Of a stretch of 64,000 bases of DNA, positions 24,444 to 32,678 are shown in pieces. A program made the position numbers and the translations under genes. The notes under the pieces are model-generated. The model ran no database searches. It saw nothing but the letters and a program-made list of their open reading frames with translations, and had not been told where the DNA came from. Each line of letters opens with the position of its first letter. The stretch's first letter is position 1. This stretch comes from Halopelagius longus (GTDB taxonomy: Archaea; Halobacteriota; Halobacteria; Halobacteriales; Haloferacaceae): NCBI RefSeq assembly GCF_900100875.1, contig NZ_FNKQ01000002.1, positions 558,001 to 622,000 of the forward strand. The letters are read 5' to 3'.

Positions 24444-24450
24444 CATATAT
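24444..24450 (+). promoter_or_regulatory. TATA element of the GDPD gene in an AT-rich patch
   Basis: CATATAT is centred 27 bases before the ATG at 24474, predicting a leaderless transcript. The surrounding 24396-24452 stretch is far richer in A and T than the rest of the window and contains two further TATA-like runs (24423-24430 and 24435-24442), so several start sites or strong induction are possible. Confidence 0.5.
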
Positions 24451-24473
24451 TCTCACCGATTGCGTATCCAGGT

Positions 24474-25478
24474 ATGTCGCGTGACAAACTCACACTCGGT
24501 CGGAGAGCGTTCGTCGCCGGAACGGGTGCCGCGGTCGGAACCGCGTCGGTGGGCGGGGTCGCAAGCGCCCACGAGGACGGCTCCTCGAAGGAGAAAGAGA
24601 AGGACAAAGAAAAGGAGAAGAAGAAAGACGAGACGCCGAAGACGATAGCCCACCGGGGGTTCGCCGGGCAGTACCCCGAGAACACCCTCGGCGCGTTCGA
24701 ACGCGCCACGATGTGCCACGACCCGGACATGGTGGAGATAGACATCATCCCTGCCTCCGACGGGACGGTGATGGTCACCCACGACCCGAAGATGAGTAGC
24801 CGCGACGGCGGCGAACGGGGCCTGACGGAGGAAGACGGGTACGTCTGGGACTACACGCCGGACGAACTGAACGACATCGAAGTCCAGGAGAGCGGAGAGA
24901 CGATTCCGACCCTCGAACAGTCGCTCGAAGTCATCCCCTCCGACGTCGCCGTGAACATCGAGTTCAAGAACCCCGGCGCGCCCAGCGACGAACTGGAGTT
25001 CGCGACGAACCTCTCCGGCGACGCGTTGGAGACGCAGAAAGAACTGTGGCGGCCGTTGGCCGAACGCACCCTCGACGTGGCTTCGGAGTTCGAGAACGAC
25101 ATCCTCGTCTCCTCGTTCTACGAGGCGGCGTTGGCTACCGTTCGCGACGTCGACTCCGACGTCCCCATCGCGTTCCTCTTTTGGGACTCGATCGAGGAGG
25201 GCCTGAAGATCACCCGCGAGTACGACTGCGAGGCGGTCCACCCGCCGTACAACATGATCAAGGGTGCGCCGTTCTTCAACGACGAGTACTACGTCGAAGC
25301 CGACTCCTTCGAGGACATCGACCTCGTACAGCAAGCGCACGACGAGGGACGGACGGTGAACACGTGGACCGTCACCACGTGGTACCAGGCCGAACAACTG
25401 GCCGCGGCCGGGGTGGACGGCCTCATCGCCGACTACCCGAACCTCATGTGGAACGGCGGGTCGCCCGACGACGAGTAG
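24474..25478 (+). CDS. Exported glycerophosphodiester phosphodiesterase
   Basis: A 334-residue protein. The N-terminus LGRRAFVAGTGAAVGTASVGGVASAHE is a twin-arginine signal with an AxA-type cleavage region. Next comes a Lys/Glu-rich linker, very unusual in a halophile. The GDPD barrel starts at TIAHRGFAGQYPENTLGAFERA (catalytic HRG and E of PENT), then MVEIDIIPASDGTVMVTHDP (metal-binding E-D and catalytic second His), VNIEFKN near residue 160 and VNTWTVTTWYQAEQLAAAGVDGLIADYP at the end. It cleaves glycerophosphodiesters from lipids outside the cell to free glycerol 3-phosphate. Confidence 0.92.
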   Translation: MSRDKLTLGRRAFVAGTGAAVGTASVGGVASAHEDGSSKEKEKDKEKEKKKDETPKTIAHRGFAGQYPENTLGAFERATMCHDPDMVEIDIIPASDGTVMVTHDPKMSSRDGGERGLTEEDGYVWDYTPDELNDIEVQESGETIPTLEQSLEVIPSDVAVNIEFKNPGAPSDELEFATNLSGDALETQKELWRPLAERTLDVASEFENDILVSSFYEAALATVRDVDSDVPIAFLFWDSIEEGLKITREYDCEAVHPPYNMIKGAPFFNDEYYVEADSFEDIDLVQQAHDEGRTVNTWTVTTWYQAEQLAAAGVDGLIADYPNLMWNGGSPDDE

Positions 25479-25484
25479 ACCGGA

Positions 25485-26282
25485 CTACTTCATCCCCGGC
25501 GGCGGTCCGCCGCCGACGTCGTCGTCCTCCTCGACGTCGAGGCCCAGTTCCTGACGCTTCTCTTTCAGCGACTCTATCTGCCGCCGGTAGTACAGCAGGC
25601 CGCCGATGCCGACGACCGCGAGCACAGAGAGGATGCCGGCGAAGATGTACAGGTCGCGTTGGAGGTAGTACTGCACCGCGACGGTGTCGGTCGTCACCTC
25701 GGTCCAGTGGAGGCGCACCCGTCCGTCGTCGGTCGTCGTCTGTTCGTCGGCCGGCGGATTGACCGACCCGAAGACGGGGAACTCGACGTGGCGGTTCTCC
25801 GGGAGGACCACCTCGTAGGAGCCTTCGACGTACGTCGGCAGGGAGAATCGCTTCGGCGACCCGCTACTGGTGAACGCGAGTTGGCCGCCGCCGTTCGCCG
25901 GGGCGTCGTTCGGGAGTCGAACGGTGGTGACGCTCCGCGTCTGACTCACCTCGCCGCCGCGTTCGCGAATCTCCGTCCCGTTGATGACCGTCCCGTTGGG
26001 GTAGCGGTAGCGAACCGCCTCCACCGAGAGGGGGTTCCGCCCGCCGAACCCGTCGCGGCGGAACAGTTCTATCTCGCTTCGGTTCATCTCGTAGACGGCG
26101 CGGAAGTCCGCGTTCTTCTGGATGGTGATGTGCGTCGTGACGTTCGAGTCCCACGCGTAGTCCGACTGCGGCGCGGCGTCGATACGCTCGGCGGGCACGT
26201 CGCCCGTCCCGATGCCGAGACACCCGGCGGTCACCGCGAGAACGGCGAGTGCGACCCCGGCGAGGAGCAGTCGTCGGTTCAT
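25485..26282 (-). CDS. DUF5803-like membrane lipoprotein
   Basis: A 265-residue protein. It has a Sec-type N-terminus (NRRLLLAGVALAVLAV) with a lipobox TAGC at residues 18-21, an extracellular beta-rich region of about 190 residues, a single membrane span near residue 215 (LYIFAGILSVLAVVGIGGLLYY) and a cytoplasmic tail ending GGGPPPGMK. It matches my memory of the haloarchaeal family DUF5803, which follows tfe and a DUF2110 gene in many haloarchaea, as it does here seven bases after the latter. The function is unknown. Confidence 0.75.
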   Translation of the reverse strand: MNRRLLLAGVALAVLAVTAGCLGIGTGDVPAERIDAAPQSDYAWDSNVTTHITIQKNADFRAVYEMNRSEIELFRRDGFGGRNPLSVEAVRYRYPNGTVINGTEIRERGGEVSQTRSVTTVRLPNDAPANGGGQLAFTSSGSPKRFSLPTYVEGSYEVVLPENRHVEFPVFGSVNPPADEQTTTDDGRVRLHWTEVTTDTVAVQYYLQRDLYIFAGILSVLAVVGIGGLLYYRRQIESLKEKRQELGLDVEEDDDVGGGPPPGMK

Positions 26283-26289
26283 TCGTCGG

Positions 26290-26967
26290 TCAGGGGATGA
26301 CGCACTTCAGTTCCGCGGGGAGGTACGAACCGATGCTCGCCAACAGTCCGGGCGGGTCCGTCCCCTCCGCGCAGACGATGCTCTGTTCGAGGAGTCCGAG
26401 GCGTTCGACCGTCACGATGTCCTCGGCGTGGCCCGCGCGGTTCACCGTCGCGCGGACTTCGCCGCGGGTCGAACTGTTGACGTTCACGCGCCCGCCCGTC
26501 TCCTCGCGGGTCCAGTTGAACAGGCGGTTGCGCGCGCCGTCGGAGAGGCGCGGCGTCTCGCCGTGGACGAACTCGAGCGGTACGTGTTGGACGATTCCGA
26601 ACCGGTCGCGAATCTGCGTCGCCGTCCCGGTTCCGAGTCCGAGTTCGTCCGTCGGGACGCGGACCTCGTTGCCGTAGCCCGCGTCGAGGACGAACCCCTC
26701 GTCGTCCCACGATTCGAGCGTTCCGACGTACGTCTCGCCCGCAGAGAGGTGCGGCGTCACTTCGCCCCACTCCTCGGCGAGGACGTTCCGCGCGATGGTC
26801 TCGTCGTCGCCCGTCACCGTCACCGAGATGAAGTCGTCGTCGCGGACGCCGATGTCCCACTCGACGTCGAGTTCGCCGATGTCGTTCCGAACGAGCGAAT
26901 CGAGGCTGTCGAGTGCGCGTTCTTGGGCGTCGCCCGAGACGTAGCACTTCGTTGCGAGGACGACCAT
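26290..26967 (-). CDS. DUF2110 family protein
   Basis: A 225-residue soluble protein starting VVLATKCYVSGDAQERAL. It has a segment GETYVGTLESWDDEGFVLDAGYGNEVRVP that looks like a small beta-barrel (S1/OB-like) near residues 75-110, and ends in a strand-rich part with LLASIGSYLPAELKCV. DUF2110 is found in archaea, often next to tfe; its role is unknown but transcription or RNA binding is a fair guess. The ATG overlaps the tfe stop (TGATG), so the two are translationally coupled. Confidence 0.8.
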   Translation of the reverse strand: MVVLATKCYVSGDAQERALDSLDSLVRNDIGELDVEWDIGVRDDDFISVTVTGDDETIARNVLAEEWGEVTPHLSAGETYVGTLESWDDEGFVLDAGYGNEVRVPTDELGLGTGTATQIRDRFGIVQHVPLEFVHGETPRLSDGARNRLFNWTREETGGRVNVNSSTRGEVRATVNRAGHAEDIVTVERLGLLEQSIVCAEGTDPPGLLASIGSYLPAELKCVIP

Positions 26968-27500
26968 CAGTTGGACTGTCTCTTCACGTCGACGTTGAGT
27001 TCGTCTCGCAGGTCCTCGATGCGTCGCTCCATCGCCTCGACCATGTCGTCGTTCTCCATGGGTTCGAGCGGAGCGCCGGTTTCGGGGCACTGGAAGCCCA
27101 GTTCCATCGCCTCGGAGAACTCGAAGCGGATGCCCGCGGGTTCGGAGAGGTAGAACTCGTGGGTCCGTTCGTAGTCGAGTCGCTCTTCGAGCGCTTCGAG
27201 AAGTCGGTACATCTCCTCTTCGAGGTTCTCCGGGATGTTCTCGTAGTGGAACGTCCAGAGATAGGTGAGCCACCCGGAGTCCTCGTCGCGAACTCTGCGG
27301 TACGACGCGAGGTCGTTCTCGTAGAGGATGAAGAGCGCCCGTCGCACGTCGTTGAGCTCGAGGCCGAGCTCTTCGGCGAGTTCCTCGTCCGTCACCTCGC
27401 CGTCCGGCGGCGCGGCGGCCACCGGCATCCCCGTCGGTCCGACAAGTTCGTGGAGGTACTTTTGGATGACAGGGTCGTTCAGCAGCTCCTCAAAAGCCAT
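26967..27500 (-). CDS. tfe: Transcription initiation factor TFE (alpha subunit) with degenerate zinc ribbon
   Basis: A 177-residue factor of normal length. The N-terminal winged helix is clear (MAFEELLNDPVIQKYLHELVG, then VTDEELAEELGLELNDVRRALFILYENDLASYRR and WLTYLWTFH). A coiled linker follows, then the C-terminal ribbon region. There the usual four cysteines (CxxC ... CPxCG) are reduced to one: the sequence reads FYLSEPAGIRFEFSEAMELGFQ and CPETGAP, so three ligands are replaced by S, A and T. TFE stabilises the open promoter complex with RNA polymerase. The winged helix carries the polymerase and upstream-DNA contacts, so function may persist without zinc. Confidence 0.92.
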   Translation of the reverse strand: MAFEELLNDPVIQKYLHELVGPTGMPVAAAPPDGEVTDEELAEELGLELNDVRRALFILYENDLASYRRVRDEDSGWLTYLWTFHYENIPENLEEEMYRLLEALEERLDYERTHEFYLSEPAGIRFEFSEAMELGFQCPETGAPLEPMENDDMVEAMERRIEDLRDELNVDVKRQSN

Positions 27501-27665
27501 TATCGAATAACCGTCGGTGCGCCCATTAAGTCTTTTGAGGTCCCGGTGCGATTGCGAGGGGAGTAACGCTCGGACCGCAGCGCGCTCTGTCGATTCCGTC
27601 GGTGCGTCCGTCTGTCCCGTTCGGACGGTTCTCGACCGACGCTCCGACGACCGCATCCGGCCGTC

Positions 27666-28394
27666 TTACGAGTACGCCCTCGTTTCGAGGTCGATTTCGA
27701 CGCTGCGGGTCTCTTCGTGGCCCACGTCCCCCGCATCGCCGATGTCGGTGTTATCTACGACGAAGTAGTACTGCCCCGCGTAAAGCCCGACTTCGGTCTG
27801 CGCGCTCGACTGGACGCCTTCGACCGACGCATCGTTTATCGCGTCCGGGTTCGCGTCGCCGCCCTGAACCTTGTTCAGGTAGTCCTTGTACTCCGCTCTG
27901 TCGAAGATGAACGCGTCGAAATCGTAGTCGTGCGACTTCTGGTTCGTGACGGTGTACTCCAGTACGAAGTCGTTCGAGATATCGAGTTCGAACGACCAGT
28001 AATCGTCGTCGCCGCTAATCGTCTGCGTGCCGGAGTACGACGGGTAGTTGGACGACGGTTCGGGCGTCTGCGTCTCCGTCGGAGTGTCGGTCGGCTCCTC
28101 CGTGGGCGCGTCGGTCGGTTCTGCCGTGGATGTCTCGGTCGGTTCCTCCGTCGGAGTGTCCGTGGGTTCCTCCGTCGGGGTGTCTGTCGGCTCCCGCGTC
28201 TGCGTCGCCGTCGGGGTGTCGGTGGGACTCCGTGTCGGCGTCGCAGTCGCTGTCTTCGTTTCGGTACCGGTACGCGCCCCAGTGTCGGACGTGCTCCCCG
28301 TACAACCGCTGAGGCCGCCGAGGACAAGGCCGCCGACCGTGCCGATTATCGTACGGCGACGAACTGTCCGCTCGTCGCTTTGTTTACTCGTCAT
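27666..28394 (-). CDS. Secreted Tat lipoprotein with Thr/Pro repeat stalk
   Basis: A 242-residue protein. VRRRTIIGTVGGLVLGGLSGC is a twin-arginine signal ending in a lipobox. Residues 35-115 are a stalk of PTDTPTEEPT-like units, and the C-terminal 120 residues form a beta-rich domain (DDYWSFELDISNDFVLEYTVTNQKSHDYDFDAFIFDRAEY, quoted in part) resembling small extracellular binding domains of the emp24/PPC kind, in which aromatic and Asp residues alternate. The ligand is unknown. A 20-bp inverted repeat lies over its promoter. Confidence 0.75.
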   Translation of the reverse strand: MTSKQSDERTVRRRTIIGTVGGLVLGGLSGCTGSTSDTGARTGTETKTATATPTRSPTDTPTATQTREPTDTPTEEPTDTPTEEPTETSTAEPTDAPTEEPTDTPTETQTPEPSSNYPSYSGTQTISGDDDYWSFELDISNDFVLEYTVTNQKSHDYDFDAFIFDRAEYKDYLNKVQGGDANPDAINDASVEGVQSSAQTEVGLYAGQYYFVVDNTDIGDAGDVGHEETRSVEIDLETRAYS

Positions 28395-28429
28395 CGTGAC
28401 TCTACCGAGACAGTTCGGACGTATTGTAC

Positions 28430-28449
28430 TTCTGGTTTAGTTACCAGAA
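28430..28449. promoter_or_regulatory. Inverted repeat between lipoprotein and MscS genes
   Basis: TTCTGGT-TTAGTT-ACCAGAA is a perfect 7-bp inverted repeat. It lies 36 bases upstream of the lipoprotein ATG (minus strand), touching a TATA-like TACAATAC at 28422-28429, and 36 bases after the MscS stop. It could be an operator for the lipoprotein gene or part of a transcription stop. The right arm lies within the 13-mer AGTTACCAGAACG, which occurs again at 33370-33382 ahead of the epimerase gene. Confidence 0.4.
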
Positions 28450-28484
28450 CGGATAACGCCGCCCTCTCGACCGAGACGAAGCCG

Positions 28485-29675
28485 TCAGTTGCGGTCCGGG
28501 ACCGAAGCCGTGGCGTCGTCCGGTGCGATTCGGAACCCCGAGTCGTCCCGCGAGTCCACGACTCGTTGGGGGTACGGGATGTCGATTCCTTCGCGGTCGA
28601 AGGCGCTCCGTATCGCTCGAATCGCCTCCGTTCGGGCGTCCTCGACGCGTCGCTTCGTCGGGCGGTCTATCCACGCGTGGAGGCCGATCACGACCGCGGA
28701 GTCGCCGAACTCCCGGAGCACGGCCTTCGGGGCGGGCGAGGTTCGGAACGCGTCGCTGTCTTCGGCGGCCTCCTCCACGACATCGAGCGCTCGTTCGAGG
28801 TCCGTGTCGTAATCGACCCCGACCGACACGTCGATTCGAAGCTGGTCGTTGTCCGTGAGGTTGAGGAGTTCGTTGCTCGTGACCCGGTCGTTCGGAATCA
28901 GCACGTGCTTGTCGCTGAACGTCTGGAGTTTCGTGTTGAACAGGGTGACGTCTATGACGACGCCCGACTGGCCGTTGACCTGTATCCAGTCGCCCACCTC
29001 GAACGGCCGCGAGAACAGGAGGACGAAGCCCGCGACCATGGCGGACAACGTCGCCCGGGCGGCCAGCCCCACGACGACGCTGAGCGCACCGGCGCTTATG
29101 AACACGTTCGTCAGGTCGACGCCCCAAAGCGAGAGGGCGATGCTCCCCGCGACGAGGAAGATGCCGAGGTCCGCGAGGTGGTAGGCGATCTCCGATTGGT
29201 GTTCGGTGAGCGCTTCTGTCTCGCCGAGTTTGTCGATGGAGCGGTTGACGGACCGGACGAGGAGGTACGCGGTGACGAACAGGGCGACGGTGATGACCTG
29301 TCGCATCGCCGTCCAGCGGTCTACCACCACCGCGTCGACGGCGAACTCGACGAGGTACGTCATGTTCCAGACGGACGCGATTCCCACCACCGCGACGCTG
29401 ATGAGTCCGGACGTCAGCACCGTCTGGACGAACTCCGCGGTCGTCGTCCCGAACCGGTCGTCGAGACTGTCGCCCGCGAGGCGGACGAGTTCGATACCGA
29501 CCGCGAGGCCGAAGACGAGAGCGAGGGTCGCGTAGAGCGGATTCGACACGTCGAGGATGTCGACCCCCTGTACCACGCTGTTAATCTCGCCCGCGGCCCG
29601 GCCGGAGGCGTCGAACGACGACGGTTCCGCGGCGGACGTGCGCCCGCCGTTCGATGGAGTGTTCGGCAGTACCAC
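28485..29675 (-). CDS. MscS-type mechanosensitive channel
   Basis: A 396-residue membrane protein. There are about five spans; the last is the pore helix region with VFISAGALSVVVGLAARATLSAMVAGFVLLFSRPFEVGDWIQVNG (in part), typical of MscS TM3 and the beta domain. The cytoplasmic vestibule follows (VLIPNDRVTSNELLNLT; VSVGVDYDTDLERALDVV) and ends DREGIDIPYPQRVV. It releases ions and solutes on osmotic downshift. The start is GTG: a minus-strand TATA (TTTTATT, 29702-29708) lies 30 bases upstream and no better start exists. Confidence 0.88.
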   Translation of the reverse strand: MVLPNTPSNGGRTSAAEPSSFDASGRAAGEINSVVQGVDILDVSNPLYATLALVFGLAVGIELVRLAGDSLDDRFGTTTAEFVQTVLTSGLISVAVVGIASVWNMTYLVEFAVDAVVVDRWTAMRQVITVALFVTAYLLVRSVNRSIDKLGETEALTEHQSEIAYHLADLGIFLVAGSIALSLWGVDLTNVFISAGALSVVVGLAARATLSAMVAGFVLLFSRPFEVGDWIQVNGQSGVVIDVTLFNTKLQTFSDKHVLIPNDRVTSNELLNLTDNDQLRIDVSVGVDYDTDLERALDVVEEAAEDSDAFRTSPAPKAVLREFGDSAVVIGLHAWIDRPTKRRVEDARTEAIRAIRSAFDREGIDIPYPQRVVDSRDDSGFRIAPDDATASVPDRN

Positions 29676-29701
29676 GACGGCGCGGGCGTCGGTCCCGCGC
29701 G

Positions 29702-29708
29702 AATAAAA
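29702..29708 (-). promoter_or_regulatory. TATA element of the MscS gene
   Basis: The minus strand reads TTTTATT, centred 30 bases before the GTG start at 29675. This predicts a transcript with at most a few untranslated bases and supports the chosen GTG. Confidence 0.55.
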
Positions 29709-29810
29709 GTAGCCGGTCGGTGACGCGCCGAACGCGCCGCCTAACGTCGCCGGTCGCCGAAGGACGGGACGGACGTTCCGCCCGCGTTGCGCCTCCGTCT
29801 CGGGTCCCGT

Positions 29811-32495
29811 CTACTGTATCCCAGTCGCGTTCGTCGTCGTCGTCTGAGTTGCGGTCGCCGTCTCAGTCGGCGTCGCAGTCTCGGTCCGAGTCTCCGTCTC
29901 TGTCGCGGTTTCCGTTTCAGTCGGCGTCTCCGTCGGCGTCTCGGTCTCCGTTTCGGTGGTCGTTTCCGTCTCCGTCGTCGTTTCCGTCTCAGTCGGCGTC
30001 TCCGTCGTCGTTTCCGTCTCAGTCGGCGTCTCCGTCGTCGTTTCCGTCTCAGTCGGCGTCTCCGTCGGCGTCTCGGTCTCCGTCGCAGTCTCTGTTGCCG
30101 TTTCCGTCTCGGTGGGTGTCTCCGTCTCGTTCGGCGTCGTCGTTTCGTTCGGCGTCGCAGTCGGAGTTGCCGTCTCGTTCGGCGTCGCCGTTTCGTTCGG
30201 GGTCGTAGTTTCGGTCGGCGTCTCCGTCGCCTCGATACTGAACGCGAAGACCGCCTCGTCGTTCACGTCGACGGGCGTCCCGTCTTCGGTCTCCGCCGTC
30301 AGGGCGTAGTCGCCCGGCGCGAGTCCCTCGACGCTCGCGTTCCCGTCTGCGGGGACGGTGACGGATTCGACGACGCCAGTCTCGTTCGTGACGTTCGCCG
30401 TGACCGGCGCGTCGTTCGGGTTGAACACGGTCACGTTGTCGTCGCCGACGGTCGCTTCGAGGCTTTCGACGGGCGGTGCTTCGACCGTCAGCGTCGCCGA
30501 GGCGTTCTCGTTCACGTCGACGGGCGTCCCGTCCTCGGTTTCGGCGGTGACGGTGTAGTCACCTGCCGAGAGTTCGTCCGTCGTGGCGTTCCCCTCGGCG
30601 GGGACGGTGACGGACTCGACGACGCCCGTCTCGTTCGTGACGTTCGCCGTGACCGGCACGGCGTTCGGGTTCGTCACCTCGATGGACCGGTTCTCGACCG
30701 TCGCCGTGGTCGAGAGCGGTTCGATATCGAACGCGTACTCGTCTCGGTCGTTCACGCCGACGGATATCCCGTCTTCAGTTTCCGCGGTGAGGGTGTAGTT
30801 GCCCGGCGGAAGTTCGGCCGTCGTGGCGTTCTCGCCCGCGGGCACCGTCAGCGATTCGACCACGTCGCCCGTCTCGTTCGTGACGTTCGCCGTGACGGCC
30901 ACGACGTTCGGGTTCGCCACCTCGACGGACCGGTTCTGCACGCTGGCCGAAGTCGAGAGCGGTTCGAGCGTGAATCCGTATTCGGCTTGGCCGTTCACGT
31001 CCACGGACGTGCCGTCCTCGGTTTCCGCGGTGAGGGTGTAGTTACCCGGCGGGAGATTTTCGATCGTCTCGTTCTCGCCGGCCGCAACCATATCTGCGGT
31101 CACCTCGCCGGTGTCGTTCGAGACGGTCACCGTCACCGGAACGTCGTTGGGGTTCTCGACCGTGACGTTGCTCTGACCCGTGGTCGCGTTCACACTCTGC
31201 AGTTCGGGCTCTTCCGGTTCTTCCGGCGCGGGTTCTGCCGGAGTTGCCCCGTCGTCCTCGTCGGGCGTCTCCGTGTCAGTCTCGGTTCCCGCGTCGGTGT
31301 CCGCTCCCTCCCGCTCCGAGAGGTTCTCGTCTACGCTCTCGCGACCGTTCTCGGCTATCTCCTCGAAGTCGGTCGTTCCGCTCTCGGCCGCTTGCTCCGC
31401 GGTCGTCGCGGCGGACTGCGTGACGACGACCTGTATCTGGTAGATGTTCACCACCTGCGTCTGCATTATCTGGACGACCGCACCCTCGCTCACGCCCGCG
31501 GCGGCCGCCTGAATCTGAGTCGCCGAGGCCTGCTGCGACTGCGAGAGCGACCCGCCGGCGGCCGACTCCGCGATTATCTGCGTCTGCACGATACTGACGT
31601 TCTGCACCTGACTGACGGTCCCGCTCGCCGCCCCGAGTGCGGCCGACTGGACCTGTTCGACCGTCGCCCGTTGGCTCTGGTTCACCGCGCCCGAGGCGGC
31701 GCCAAGCGCGACGACCTGAACCTGCTTGATATCGACCGACTGCGTCTGCGTCAGGACGCCCTCGGCGCCGCCTCTGGCACCCGCTTCGACCGCCTCTAAC
31801 TCCGCGTCGTCGCTACTCTCCAGCGCACCGTAGGCGGCGCCCTGCGCGGCCTCCTGTATCGTCGCGACGCTCACCGTCTCGTTCGTCCGTTCCGCGCAGG
31901 CACCCGCGGCCGCGCCCGCCGCCGCCACCTGCATCTGCTCGACGGTCACCGACTGGCGCTGGGCGACCGCCCCGTGCGACGCGCCGTACGCGGCCGCCTG
32001 AATCTGCCGCACGCTCGCGTTCTGCGCCTGCGACAGCGCACCGGCCGTACTGCCGCCGACGGCCGCCTGTATCTGCTCGGCACTCGCGTTCTGGGTCTGA
32101 ATCAGCGTCCCGTGGGCCGCACCGGCGGCGACGCGCTGAATCTGCGTGACGTTCGCCTCTTGGGTCTGCGCCACCCCCTCGAGCGTCCCGTTCACGGCGG
32201 CCTGCCGTTGGGACTGGTTCACCGTCGCGCCCTGCATCTGCGCTAGCCGAACGCCTCGCTGGACGCCCTGCTCGACCGCCTGCCGTTCCTCGTCGGTCAG
32301 TTGCGCGTCGTCGTCGCTCACTTGGAACGCCGCGGCCGCCGAACCCCGGTCAGGCGCGGACGCCGCGCCCGCGACGCCGACCCCCGCGACGAGTGCGCTC
32401 CCGACCACGGTCCAAGCGACAACTGCGGCGGCGACCCGACGGAACCGCCCGCCTGTCGCCGTACTGTCCCTGCCTTTCGCTCCCTTCTTTGACAT
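29811..32495 (-). CDS. Large secreted repeat protein: 23-residue Gln/Ala repeats, four beta-sandwich repeats, Thr-rich stalk
   Basis: 894 residues in four parts. Residues 1-46 look like a signal peptide (RVAAAVVAWTVVGSALVAGVGVAGA). From about 65 to 360 run some twelve repeats of 23 residues with the pattern GAAxG, then QxQNAS, then QIQAAA. An acidic linker follows. Four near-identical units of about 80 residues come next (about 425-750), each with VENPNDVPVTV, NETG and LPPGNYTLTAETEDG-like parts, as in bacterial Ig-like surface domains. The last 140 residues are Thr/Glu/Pro repeats ending NATGIQ, with no PGF sorting signal and no final membrane helix. Many N-x-S/T sites suggest glycosylation. 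A cell-surface or matrix adhesin is the likely role; I do not recognise the N-terminal repeat family. Confidence 0.75.
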   Translation of the reverse strand: MSKKGAKGRDSTATGGRFRRVAAAVVAWTVVGSALVAGVGVAGAASAPDRGSAAAAFQVSDDDAQLTDEERQAVEQGVQRGVRLAQMQGATVNQSQRQAAVNGTLEGVAQTQEANVTQIQRVAAGAAHGTLIQTQNASAEQIQAAVGGSTAGALSQAQNASVRQIQAAAYGASHGAVAQRQSVTVEQMQVAAAGAAAGACAERTNETVSVATIQEAAQGAAYGALESSDDAELEAVEAGARGGAEGVLTQTQSVDIKQVQVVALGAASGAVNQSQRATVEQVQSAALGAASGTVSQVQNVSIVQTQIIAESAAGGSLSQSQQASATQIQAAAAGVSEGAVVQIMQTQVVNIYQIQVVVTQSAATTAEQAAESGTTDFEEIAENGRESVDENLSEREGADTDAGTETDTETPDEDDGATPAEPAPEEPEEPELQSVNATTGQSNVTVENPNDVPVTVTVSNDTGEVTADMVAAGENETIENLPPGNYTLTAETEDGTSVDVNGQAEYGFTLEPLSTSASVQNRSVEVANPNVVAVTANVTNETGDVVESLTVPAGENATTAELPPGNYTLTAETEDGISVGVNDRDEYAFDIEPLSTTATVENRSIEVTNPNAVPVTANVTNETGVVESVTVPAEGNATTDELSAGDYTVTAETEDGTPVDVNENASATLTVEAPPVESLEATVGDDNVTVFNPNDAPVTANVTNETGVVESVTVPADGNASVEGLAPGDYALTAETEDGTPVDVNDEAVFAFSIEATETPTETTTPNETATPNETATPTATPNETTTPNETETPTETETATETATETETPTETPTETETTTETPTETETTTETPTETETTTETETTTETETETPTETPTETETATETETRTETATPTETATATQTTTTNATGIQ
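29971..30060. repeat. Three perfect 30-bp tandem repeats inside the surface-protein stalk
   Basis: The 30-bp unit at 29971-30000 is repeated exactly at 30001-30030 and 30031-30060. It encodes ten residues of the Thr/Glu/Pro stalk, so gain or loss of a unit keeps the frame. Perfect identity at the DNA level, including silent positions, points to recent expansion by slippage or recombination. Confidence 0.9.
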
Positions 32496-32678
32496 GTGCT
32501 AACAAGAGGCTAGTACGACGTTTGAGTCTGCGGCTTACCACTGCAGGGGCGCTACGCGGCGAAAACGTGACGGCGAGAAACTGATTCCGCGAAAACTACC
32601 GGATTTAATTCACTTCTATCGCCGCCCTCGGCGGCCCTCTGTGCCGTGTGTTCACACGCGTCGGCGACGGCGCGCGCC

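Noticed and set aside
29840-30220. CRISPR-like array in the repetitive stretch
   Set aside because: The repeats abut with no unique spacers, keep a reading frame and encode the Thr-rich stalk of a protein.
29811-31799. Long plus-strand reading frames opposite the repeat protein
   Set aside because: They are the mirror of the strongly periodic minus-strand gene, encode Arg/Ser-rich low-complexity sequence and have no promoter; the minus strand has a signal peptide and domains.
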